Source of the DNA: Streptomyces bluensis
Lineage (GTDB): Bacteria; Actinomycetota; Actinomycetes; Streptomycetales; Streptomycetaceae
Direction: 5' to 3'
DNA length: 64,000 bases
NCBI RefSeq assembly: GCF_014650715.1
Contig: NZ_BMVM01000005.1
Span: forward strand, 248,001 to 312,000
Both the position numbers and the translations under genes were made by a program. Numbering within the stretch: the first letter of the stretch is position 1; each line of letters opens with the position of its first letter. Positions 27,299 to 35,252 of the stretch are shown one piece after another. The notes under the pieces were generated by a model that saw nothing but the letters and a program-made list of their open reading frames with translations, was not told the DNA's origin and searched no databases.

Positions 27299-27665
27299 GC
27301 CGTTACCTTTCCGTGTTCGGCTGCTCCAGCGTGATGACGCTGGTCAGAACGTCGAGAGTCGAGAAACACCTGACGCCCGAGGCGTCGAGCTCGGGGACGA
27401 TCGGTGCGCGGTGCTGCCGGCGGGCCCGTCGGAGTGAGCGACCAGACCTCGTAGAGGGTGAACGTGATGGCCCAGGGCGGTGTTGTCCAACGGACGTCCG
27501 GGGCGGGAGGCCGGTCGATGTCGCCGAGCAGGCCCACCTTCAGGCGCCGTCGGCGGGGATCGGGGCGGGCTTGGTGGTGTTGCCCCCGCCGCAGGCAACC
27601 GGGCCCAGCAGGAGCACCGCGAGCACGGCCGTGCGACCGTGGTCCCGGCCCGGGCGGGTGGTCAA
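27299..27665 (-). pseudogene. decayed solute-binding lipoprotein (peptide/amine ABC type), N-terminal remnant
   Basis: Three reading frames together spell the start of an SBP_bac_5-type lipoprotein. From a TTG at 27665 overlapping the preceding stop, there is a hydrophobic run with lipobox LLLGPVAC-GGG and a short linker ending at TGA 27540. In the next frame comes VGLLGDIDRPPAPDV..WAITFTLYEVW, matching the usual VGLLGDIGQPPDPDV pattern. In another frame comes IVPELDASG. Nothing follows before the amine oxidase start. So the gene is frameshifted more than once and lacks about 85% of a normal length. It suggests the operon once had its own uptake system. Confidence 0.65.
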
Positions 27666-28933
27666 CGGGGGGTGCCTCCCCGCGACGCCGGGGCCGTGTC
27701 GACCGGGCCTGACGTGCCCGGTCCCTGATGCGCCGAGGCCGGCCGAGGCGCCGGGTGCGAGGCGGCGGGCGCCGGCTGATCCGGGCCGGTGACGCCCAGG
27801 CGGCGCATCGCGGTCCCGGTCAGTGCTTCGCGGGCGGCACGGTTCGCCAGCAGGCAGGTGATCTCGCTCTTGTCGTCGAAGGGCGGGGACACCTCGACGA
27901 TGTCCATGCCGACGATGCCGACCTCGGTGCAGAGCCGGCGGACCGCGCGCAGGACCTCGTTGCTGGTCAGCCCGCCCGGTTCCGGGGTGCCGGTGCCCGG
28001 GGCGTAGGCGGGGTCGGCGACGTCGATGTCCAGCGACAGGTAGAGGTGGTCGGCCTGGTCGAGGGCCTCGTCGACGGCGCGCTGCAGGACGTGGTCGAAC
28101 CCGAAGCGCTCGATCTCGGCCATGAAGTGCGTGCGCATGCGCTGTTCCTTCATCCAGGCGAGGGTCTCCGGGTCGGGCCAGTAGCCCCGAAGACCGACCT
28201 GTACGAAGTTCGCGCCGGGCACCGCCCCGGACTCGATGAGCTTGCGCATGGGCGTGGCGTGGCTGGCCAGGCTCTGCGGGGCATCGGCGCTGGTGTCGGC
28301 GTGGGCGTCGAAGTGGACGATCCCGACCTTGCCGTGACCCCAGTGATCGGCGACCGCGGTGGCGCAGGGCCAGGTGATCGCGTGGTCGCCGCCCAGGATG
28401 AGAGGGATCGCGCCGGCATCGACGATGGTGCCGACGAACTTGCGGATGCCCTCGAAGGTGACAGGGGTGTTCCCGACGCTGATCGGCGCGTCGCCGTAGT
28501 CGCAGCAGTTGAGCACATCGAACGCGTCCACGCCGGTGTCCAGGCTCAGGTGAGGGCGGCCGTAGCCGCCCTTGTAGTCCGCTGAACGGATCACCCGCGG
28601 GCCGTGGTTGGTGCCGCTGCGGCCGCTGGCGGTTGAGTCCCACGGTACCCCGCACACCGCGACGTCGATCTCGCCGGCGCCGAGATCCTCGGGTGTCAGG
28701 CAGACCGGCAGCTTGGCGAAGGTCTGGATGCCCGAGTAGCCGCCCTCGTAGCGCCGGTTGACGTGGAGGGGCCCGGGTTTGCGGTCCTTGTTGTAATCGT
28801 CGACCGCCCCATGTCCTTCGAGCCCCGCCCCGAGCCGCGGTGGCTGCGCCCAGAACCCTTCGGGCCACATGGTGTGGTGGTGACCGTGCGCGTGGTCGTC
28901 GGAGTGGTCGTGGTTGTCGTGTGTGCCGGTCAT
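27662..28933 (-). CDS. ureohydrolase (agmatinase/guanidino-acid hydrolase family), intact metal site
   Basis: A 423-residue arginase-fold protein. All six Mn ligands are present: His184 in GGDHAITWP, then Asp209, His211 and Asp213 in HFDAHADT, and Asp302 and Asp304 in SLDIDVADP. The first 20 residues are His/Asp-rich (eight His in residues 5-20), a possible metal-storage or delivery segment. About 45 Pro/Ala-rich residues extend the C-terminus. The enzyme hydrolyses a guanidino group to urea plus an amine; agmatine, guanidinobutyrate or guanidine are possible. Its ATG overlaps the stop of a degenerate paralogue upstream, so both are made together. Confidence 0.9.
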   Translation of the reverse strand: MTGTHDNHDHSDDHAHGHHHTMWPEGFWAQPPRLGAGLEGHGAVDDYNKDRKPGPLHVNRRYEGGYSGIQTFAKLPVCLTPEDLGAGEIDVAVCGVPWDSTASGRSGTNHGPRVIRSADYKGGYGRPHLSLDTGVDAFDVLNCCDYGDAPISVGNTPVTFEGIRKFVGTIVDAGAIPLILGGDHAITWPCATAVADHWGHGKVGIVHFDAHADTSADAPQSLASHATPMRKLIESGAVPGANFVQVGLRGYWPDPETLAWMKEQRMRTHFMAEIERFGFDHVLQRAVDEALDQADHLYLSLDIDVADPAYAPGTGTPEPGGLTSNEVLRAVRRLCTEVGIVGMDIVEVSPPFDDKSEITCLLANRAAREALTGTAMRRLGVTGPDQPAPAASHPAPRPASAHQGPGTSGPVDTAPASRGGTPR

Positions 28934-30108
28934 GATGAGTCTCCGGGACGGTCGGCGAGGCCGTGGTCGAGGGCGTCGGGGTGGATCCAGCCGCGCTCGG
29001 TGATACCGAGACGTCGCATGGCCATCCCGGTCAGGGCGTGGTGCAGGGTGCGGTGCGCCAGCAGCGCGGTGATCTGCCCGGCGTTGTCGAACTGAGGGTT
29101 GAGCTCGACGAGTTCAATGCCGACGAGGTCGAGTTCGGCGCCGATGCGGCGGATGCTGCGCAGCAGGGCGGTGCTGCGCAGCCCGCCCGGTTCGGGGCTG
29201 CTTGTGCCGGGGGCGTACATCGGGTCGGCCACGTCGATGGAGATCGACAGGTAGTAGCCGGTGGGCGCTCCGGGAACGGTGGCCTCGGCGATCAGCTGGT
29301 CGATCACGGTCTCGATGCCGCGCTGATCGATCTCGGCGGCCAGGTGGACGCGCACCCCGTTGTCGTTCAACCAGGGCCAGAGGCCCGCGCTGGTGTCGAA
29401 GCCGCGGGCGCCGAGCTGGAACACGTGCTCGCCACGGACCACGCCCGATTCGACCGTGCGGCGTAGCGCGCTGCGGGCGCTGCCCATGTCCCAGCCCTCG
29501 ACCGGCTCCATGGCGGTGTGCGCGCCCAGGTGGATGACTCCGACCGTGCCGTGGCCGAGGTGGTCGGCCACGGCCGTCAGACACGGCCAGGTGATGCCGT
29601 GGTCGCCGCCGAGCACCAGCGGGGTGGCTCCGGCCTCAAGGATGGTCGTGACGAACTTGCGTATCTCCTCGAAGGTCTCGGGGGTGTTGCCCGACGCGGT
29701 CGGGGAGTCGCCATAGTCCGCGCAGCGCAGCACTTTGAAGGGGTCCACTCGGGTGTGCAGGTCCGGCAGGGGAAACTCGGGCGTGGAGCCCATCCCGGTC
29801 GTGCGTAGCGCGACCGGGCCGCGCCGGGCGCCGCTGCGGCCGACGCCGGTGGCGTCCCAGGGGACCCCGCACGCGGCGACATCGATCTCGCCGGCCACGA
29901 GGTCCTCAGGGGTCAGGCAGACCGGGAGCCCCATATAGCTCTGCACGCCCGACCGGGCGTATTCGTGAGCCCGCTGCACATACATGGGGCCCGCGGGCCG
30001 GTCCTTGTTGTACTGGTCGACCGCGCCGTGTCCCTCGGTGCCCGTGCCGAGGTGCGGTCGGGCCGCCCGCATCGACGCGCCCCACTCGGGCTCACCCGGC
30101 TCTGTCAT
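28930..30108 (-). CDS. ureohydrolase-fold paralogue with degenerate metal site (probable pseudoenzyme)
   Basis: A 392-residue paralogue of the downstream enzyme, alignable along nearly all its length (EGHGAVDQYNKDRPAGPMYV; LPVCLTPEDLVAGEIDVAACGVPWD). Of six ligands only His170, His197 and Asp292 remain. The DAHAD motif reads GAHTA (Gly195, Ala199), and the first Asp of the later DxD is Ser290 (SISIDVADP). It should not form the dinuclear Mn centre, yet the frame is clean and coupled by ATGA to the active gene. It probably acts as a structural or regulatory partner. Start ATG 30108 has no clear ribosome-binding site; operator-like repeats just upstream argue against a longer form. Confidence 0.85.
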   Translation of the reverse strand: MTEPGEPEWGASMRAARPHLGTGTEGHGAVDQYNKDRPAGPMYVQRAHEYARSGVQSYMGLPVCLTPEDLVAGEIDVAACGVPWDATGVGRSGARRGPVALRTTGMGSTPEFPLPDLHTRVDPFKVLRCADYGDSPTASGNTPETFEEIRKFVTTILEAGATPLVLGGDHGITWPCLTAVADHLGHGTVGVIHLGAHTAMEPVEGWDMGSARSALRRTVESGVVRGEHVFQLGARGFDTSAGLWPWLNDNGVRVHLAAEIDQRGIETVIDQLIAEATVPGAPTGYYLSISIDVADPMYAPGTSSPEPGGLRSTALLRSIRRIGAELDLVGIELVELNPQFDNAGQITALLAHRTLHHALTGMAMRRLGITERGWIHPDALDHGLADRPGDSS

Positions 30109-30158
30109 GCCCGGGCCGAACGCAGCTGAGTTCCGGGGCTCGACTCGCCAGAGCGTCG

Positions 30159-30183
30159 CGTTGCGAGAGTGGATTGCGCAACG
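30159..30183. promoter_or_regulatory. inverted repeat upstream of ureohydrolase operon
   Basis: CGTTGCG-N11-CGCAACG has perfect 7-bp arms and lies about 50 bases before the ATG at 30108. A third GTTGCG box occurs at 30207-30212. The placement suits an operator for the amine/guanidine operon; no regulator gene is adjacent. Confidence 0.5.
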
Positions 30184-30382
30184 GCCACGCCTTCGTGATC
30201 GACGCTGTTGCGCTCCGTCCAACGCGCATTGGGTACCTGCTGGCATGGGTGCACGAAGCTTGAATGAAAGTGTGTCACATCATGAACACGCACCGGTGGC
30301 AGTGCGCGGTTCATCGAGGTTGCCCCCACCGTCGGTGCCCGACCTACGGGGTCGACCTCAGTGGGCACGTAGATGAATCGTG

Positions 30383-30441
30383 GTGAAGTCGGCGACCCGC
30401 AAAAACTGGTCTCGTGAAGTCGGCGACCCGTAACTGGTCTC
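30383..30441. repeat. tandem direct repeat, two units of 31 and 28 bp
   Basis: GTGAAGTCGGCGACCCG followed by a short A-rich or TAA spacer and CTGGTCTC occurs twice head to tail (30383-30413, 30414-30441). It lies in the roughly 800-base divergent gap between the ureohydrolase operon and the biosynthetic cluster. I see no gene here. It could be a slipped duplication or a paired binding site. Two short hairpins of CCCGG/CCGGG type occur further on, at about 30635-30680. Confidence 0.7.
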
Positions 30442-30785
30442 GCCGCGAGGCAGACGCGTCGTGGAGTGGCGTGGCTGCTCCATTCCGAGCGCAGATCGGC
30501 CGCGTTTCCGGTGCTCGATACCTCACCGAGTGAACCACCGAGGGAGCCGGCGCCGTGTTCTCGGTAGGAGCCGAATCGCGCGCCGACCGGCGCTGCGGCT
30601 GACGCCCGGACGCCACGACCAGTCACTTGCTTTCCCCGGGTCTTCGGGGGCCACTATGTCACCCGGGTCTCCGGGGGAAACCTGATCGGCCGACGACACC
30701 CATACCGCCGTCGCACCTTCACGTCCACACGGGACAGATATGCGGCACCATCCGGTGGTCGCATATTGATCAGCCGGAGTTCGAA

Positions 30786-30829
30786 TGTTCTGCGGTTAAG
30801 AATCCGCTGTTCTGCGGTCAAGAATCCGC
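30786..30829 (+). promoter_or_regulatory. two tandem 22-bp direct repeats before the biosynthetic operon
   Basis: Two 22-bp units beginning TGTTCTGCGGT and ending AAGAATCCGC (21 of 22 bases identical; T/C at position 12) abut exactly, about 80-120 bases before the ATG of the first biosynthetic gene. A 22-bp period is two helical turns, which places both sites on one DNA face. SARP activators bind direct repeats spaced 11 or 22 bp near -35, and a SARP gene lies at 44692. This is the likely activator site of the cluster (inference). Confidence 0.65.
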
Positions 30830-30906
30830 CGGTAAGCGCCGAAGGTCACCGGGAACCCCGGCGCCTGTTCGGCGATATCCATGCACAGGCACCCTGGAGG
30901 GGTCCA

Positions 30907-33558
30907 ATGCTTCTTTTCAGGCGATTACTCATGCCTGATGGAACCACGTGGGAGACCGGCGAGATCATCACTCGCGTGCGTGCCGAGGCAGATTCTCTTG
31001 CCCGTCGGGGAATCGGGCAGGGGTCGCGGGTGATGGTGTGTGGCCCCAATTCGCCAGGCTGGGTCGTGGCGTTGCTGGCCCTGGCCCACCTGGACGCCTC
31101 GGTGGTGCTGTGCGACCACCGGGCCACGGCGGCGTACCGAGCGTCGGTCCGGGAACGCGCCCGGGTCGTGCTGGAGATCGACGGCGCGTCGGCGCAGCCC
31201 GGTTCGACCCCCGAGCCCCACAGCGTTTCCGACGAGGTGCCGGATCTCACGGCCTGGTCGCGGCGCCGGGACGCAGTCATCTCCTGGTCCTCGGGCACCA
31301 CCGGCGCGCCGAAGGGCATCGTGCGCTCCGGGCGATCCATCCTGGACAACCTCGCCCGCAGTGCCGAGCGGATGGGCTACCGAACCGACGACGTCCTGCT
31401 GCCGGTCCTGCCCTACTCCCATCAGTACGGCATGTCGCTGGTGCTGTGCTGGTGGCTGGGCGGTGGCACGCTCGTGGTCTACGGCCCGTCGACGCGTCTG
31501 GACAGCGCGCTGGAGTTCGGCGCCGAGCACGGGCTCTCGATCGTCGACGCCACCCCGCCGACCTATCACAGCCTGCTCAACCTGTTCGACAGCCGGCCCG
31601 CGTTCCGGGACGCGCTGAGCGGGGTCCGCGCCTGGTGCGTCGGGGGCGCCCCGCTCGGGCAGTCGCTGGCGGCCCGCTTCCACGCCAGCACCGGCCGGCC
31701 CCTGCTCGACGGCTACGGGGCGACCGAGGTCGGCAACATCGCCCTCGCCTCCCCGTCCGACCCCGTCCGGTGCGGTCGGCCGCTGCCCGGCGTGGTCGTC
31801 GAGGTCCATGACGAAAACGGCCGGTCGCTGCCGCGCGGCCACCTCGGCGAACTGGTGGTGCGCAGCAGCGGCCTGATGACCGGTCACCTCGGCGACGACG
31901 GCGAGATCGTCCCGGTGCCCGGCCCCGTGCACCACACCGGTGACATCGGCCTGCTCGACGACCACGGCCGCGTGATCCCGGTCGGTCGCAAGCGCGCCGT
32001 GCACCGCGACGGCCACACCCTCTACCCCGACCATCTCGCCGAGCTGGCCGAGGCTGCCGGGTCCCCGACCCAGGTCGTCGCGCTGGAGGACGAGCGCCGC
32101 GGCGTCCGCCTGGTCTTCGTGGTGGCCGACGCGCAAGGCCGCGGGCACGCGCACTGGAAGCAGGCGTTCCGCGCGGTGCTCGCCCGCTACGAGCAGCCCG
32201 ACCACGTCCTCGTGGTCACTGAGTTCCCTCTGAACAGCACAGGAAAGCCCGACCCCGCCGCTCTGGAGACCCTTGCCATGACAGCACTGTCCACATCCTC
32301 CGACACGGTCGATGGCGACACCTCCGCATTCCACCCCACCGAGGAACCCATCCCCATCGCCGGGCGACTCGACGCGTTGCGCGCGGTCCGCCGCTGGGTG
32401 CACGACAACGAGAACGCCGTGCTGGAGATCCTCACCGAGGTCTCACCCCACCACACGGCCGTCGCGGAGATACGGTCGTTCCTGTCCACCCTCGACGGGG
32501 CGGAGGAGGAGATCCGCCACTTCCGGCCCGGCCGCGTACCCCGCGCAGCGGTGTTCATGCCGTCGAACATCCCGCTGTACGCCTACGCGCTCTATCTGCT
32601 GGTGGCGTCCCTCTACACCGACACCGTCACCTTCCGGCCGTCCTCGCAGATCGGGAATCAGGCGCGGCGGCTGCACGCCCTGCTCGCCCCGGTGCACGGC
32701 CTGCCGATCGAGCTCTCCGAGCTGTCCCAGCGCAAGTTCGTCAGCGGGCCGGTCCGTGAGGCCGATCTCATCGTGTTCACCGGCAGCTACGCCAACGCCG
32801 AGACCGTGCGCGAAGGGCTGGCCGAGGACCAGCTGTTCCTGTTCTTCGGCCAGGGCCTCAACCCGTTCGTCGTCGCGCCCGACGCCGACTTCGAGCACGC
32901 CGTCCATGACCTCACCACCATCCGGCTCTACAACTCCGGGCAGGACTGCTACGGCCCCGACGTCGTCTTCGTGCCCCAGCAACGCTCGCGCGAGTTCGTC
33001 GACCGGCTCTCGGCCAAACTCTCCTCGCTGCGCTACGGCGCCAACTCCGATCCCGACTGCGACTACGGGCCGATGTACTACGACGCGGCCCTGAGCCAGT
33101 GCTCGGAATACCTCGTGCGGCATGCGAACCACATCCGGCACGGCGGCCGGATCGACCTGCGGGCACGGCGGGTCGAACCGACAGTCCTCGAATGGGGGTT
33201 CGACGACAAGATGCCCCTCGACGAGATGTTCGCCCCGGTGTTCAACGTCGTCACCTATCCCGACGGAAAGCGGCTGCGCGAGCGGCTGTCGAGCTCGTAC
33301 GTCGGCGAGCGCGCGCTCGGCGCCATGGTGTACGGGACCGACCCGGAGACGGTCGAGGTGCTGTCCAAGCGGCACCGGGTCTGTGTCGACGAGACGCTGC
33401 TGGACGCCGAGAACGGCAACCGGCCCTTCGGGGGCCTCGGGATGATGGCGAACTATCTCTCCTTCGGCGGACAACGGCGCTCCGAACCGCTGCTCATGTC
33501 CAAGGCGGCGGCCGAGTACCTGCCCTCGGCCGACCCGGTCGCGGCGGGTCGACCCTGA
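30907..33558 (+). CDS. acyl-AMP ligase fused to aldehyde-dehydrogenase-family domain
   Basis: An 883-residue fusion. Residues 1-455 are an ANL ligase: P-loop SSGTTGAPKG at 128-137, DGYGATE at 268-274, TGD at 344-346 and catalytic Lys447 in STGKPD. Residues about 490-875 are an ALDH domain with nucleophile Cys681 in NSGQDCYGP. The usual general-base Glu of LELGGK is absent (FFGQGLNPFVV at 647-656), as in thioester-forming or thioester-reducing ALDHs. So it probably activates an acid and links it to reduction. An internal ATG at 32278 could restart the ALDH alone. GGAGGGG lies just before the ATG. Codon 7 is TTA (30925), implying bldA control. Confidence 0.88.
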   Translation: MLLFRRLLMPDGTTWETGEIITRVRAEADSLARRGIGQGSRVMVCGPNSPGWVVALLALAHLDASVVLCDHRATAAYRASVRERARVVLEIDGASAQPGSTPEPHSVSDEVPDLTAWSRRRDAVISWSSGTTGAPKGIVRSGRSILDNLARSAERMGYRTDDVLLPVLPYSHQYGMSLVLCWWLGGGTLVVYGPSTRLDSALEFGAEHGLSIVDATPPTYHSLLNLFDSRPAFRDALSGVRAWCVGGAPLGQSLAARFHASTGRPLLDGYGATEVGNIALASPSDPVRCGRPLPGVVVEVHDENGRSLPRGHLGELVVRSSGLMTGHLGDDGEIVPVPGPVHHTGDIGLLDDHGRVIPVGRKRAVHRDGHTLYPDHLAELAEAAGSPTQVVALEDERRGVRLVFVVADAQGRGHAHWKQAFRAVLARYEQPDHVLVVTEFPLNSTGKPDPAALETLAMTALSTSSDTVDGDTSAFHPTEEPIPIAGRLDALRAVRRWVHDNENAVLEILTEVSPHHTAVAEIRSFLSTLDGAEEEIRHFRPGRVPRAAVFMPSNIPLYAYALYLLVASLYTDTVTFRPSSQIGNQARRLHALLAPVHGLPIELSELSQRKFVSGPVREADLIVFTGSYANAETVREGLAEDQLFLFFGQGLNPFVVAPDADFEHAVHDLTTIRLYNSGQDCYGPDVVFVPQQRSREFVDRLSAKLSSLRYGANSDPDCDYGPMYYDAALSQCSEYLVRHANHIRHGGRIDLRARRVEPTVLEWGFDDKMPLDEMFAPVFNVVTYPDGKRLRERLSSSYVGERALGAMVYGTDPETVEVLSKRHRVCVDETLLDAENGNRPFGGLGMMANYLSFGGQRRSEPLLMSKAAAEYLPSADPVAAGRP

Positions 33559-35252
33559 CCGGCGACGGGGCGCGGTACGACGGCGCGTGGTCGGCGATCG
33601 TCGACCTGCTCGTGCTGGCCGGTGTGGACACCTGCTTCGGGCTGCCCGGCGACGACATGGAGCTGCTACGCGCCCTCGACGCCGCGGGCGTGGACCTCGT
33701 GCCGTGCCGCGACCAGCGCAACGCGGTCTACATGGCGACCGGTTACGCGCTGCAGTCCGGCCGGCCCGCGGTGTGCGCGCTGGGCAAGGGCCCGGCGGTC
33801 ACCCACGCCGCGACCGGCCTGCTGGAGGCGCGGGAGTCCGGAGCGCCGGTCCTGCTGCTCGCCGCGGGCACACCCGAGCGCAGCCGCGGCAGCGGCGGGT
33901 TCCAGGAGCTGGACCAGGTCGCCGCGGTGGCGCCGCTGGTCCGGTGGGCCTATCGAGTGGGCCATCCCGACCGCGTCGTCCCTGCCGCGGCGAAGGCACT
34001 CGCCCTGACCGCGGGGCCTCCGCCGGGGCCGGTCTACCTGGAGATGGCCGACGACGTCCGCACGGCGGAGGTCGTGCGGACAGGCCCGTGGCCGAGCATG
34101 CCCGAGCCGTTGGTCGACGAGTCCTTCCCCGTCACCAGCGGCCCGGCGGCGGCAGCCGTCCTCGCGAGCCGGCGCCCGGTAGTGCTGGTCGGGGGCGGGA
34201 TGCGCCACCGCAACGCGAACGGGGCGGTCGAGCGTTTCGCCGAGCGCCTGGACGCGGCCCTGTTCACCACCGCGTCCGGCCGGGGCATCGTCGACGAGCG
34301 CCACCCGCTGTTCTGCGGCGTGGCCGGCCTCTACGCCTCGGCGCCCGCACGCGAGCTGTTCTCCACCTGCGACCTCGTGATCTCCCTGGCCAGCCGGCTG
34401 GAGGAGACCCTCACCGAGGGCGGCACGCCATGGCCGCCGGTACCGGTCGTGCAGGTCAACATCGACCCGGCCGGCCTGTCGGCCGAGTTCCCGGGCCCGC
34501 GCGTGCTCGGCGACGCCCGGCGCGCCGTGCTCGCGTGGTCGCGGGCGCTGGACGAGGCCCACGCGGACGGACACCGAGGACACACCGAGACGTGGGCGCG
34601 CGAGATCACCGTCGCCCGCAAGGCCATGGCCGCCGAGGCCGACGACGAGCGGGCCCGCGCGGCGGAACTGCCGGGGGTACGCATCGCCGAGCTGCTGGCC
34701 GTACTGGACGCCACGGCGAGCGGGCCCCGGGTGCTGGTGGCTGAGAACGGCCTGCAGGACATGTGGTCCTACTGCTACCCCTTCCACGCCGGCGGCGGCT
34801 CGATCGTGCCCTCCGAGCAGACCCCGCTGGGCTTCGGGGCGGCCGCGGCGATCGGGGTCAAGCGCGCCGCCCCGCACCACGAGGTGACCGCGTTCATCGG
34901 GGACGGAGCCTTCCTCGCGGCGCGCGCCGACATCGCGGCGGCGGCCGGCTCACACGGCGGTGTCCTCTACGTGGTGCTGTGCAACGGCGGGTACGGATGG
35001 CTGGACGCCCAGCGCGCCCGCCTCGGCCTCGACGCGGAACGCTACCCCTTCACGCGTCCCGGTGCGCCGCCGCCCGCGATCGACGAGGCAGGCATCCACC
35101 ACAGGGTGCTGCGCGACAAGGACGCCCTGACCGACGAGGTGCGCACCGCGCGGCGGGTCTGCGCACAGGGCGGGACGGCCGTGCTCATGGTGCCGGTCGC
35201 CCCCGACGACATCCCCCCGCCCATCCTCGACGCGGAGGTGGTCCCGCAATGA
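33555..35252 (+). CDS. ThDP-dependent enzyme (acetolactate-synthase-like), apparent CTG start
   Basis: A 565-residue ThDP enzyme with PYR, central and PP domains. The ThDP-Mg motif is IGDGAF...LCNGGYG. The catalytic Glu of the PYR domain is missing: ALS-type RHEQGA reads RDQRNA, giving Gln54. Such a change occurs in glyoxylate carboligase-like enzymes (Val there) and alters cofactor activation. No ATG, GTG or TTG precedes the conserved region after the previous stop. The CTG at 33555 overlaps that stop as CTGA, so a CTG start with translational coupling is inferred. Its role may be decarboxylation or acyloin-type condensation on the aldehyde made by the preceding protein. The next gene overlaps by ATGA. 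Confidence 0.85.
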   Translation: MTGDGARYDGAWSAIVDLLVLAGVDTCFGLPGDDMELLRALDAAGVDLVPCRDQRNAVYMATGYALQSGRPAVCALGKGPAVTHAATGLLEARESGAPVLLLAAGTPERSRGSGGFQELDQVAAVAPLVRWAYRVGHPDRVVPAAAKALALTAGPPPGPVYLEMADDVRTAEVVRTGPWPSMPEPLVDESFPVTSGPAAAAVLASRRPVVLVGGGMRHRNANGAVERFAERLDAALFTTASGRGIVDERHPLFCGVAGLYASAPARELFSTCDLVISLASRLEETLTEGGTPWPPVPVVQVNIDPAGLSAEFPGPRVLGDARRAVLAWSRALDEAHADGHRGHTETWAREITVARKAMAAEADDERARAAELPGVRIAELLAVLDATASGPRVLVAENGLQDMWSYCYPFHAGGGSIVPSEQTPLGFGAAAAIGVKRAAPHHEVTAFIGDGAFLAARADIAAAAGSHGGVLYVVLCNGGYGWLDAQRARLGLDAERYPFTRPGAPPPAIDEAGIHHRVLRDKDALTDEVRTARRVCAQGGTAVLMVPVAPDDIPPPILDAEVVPQ

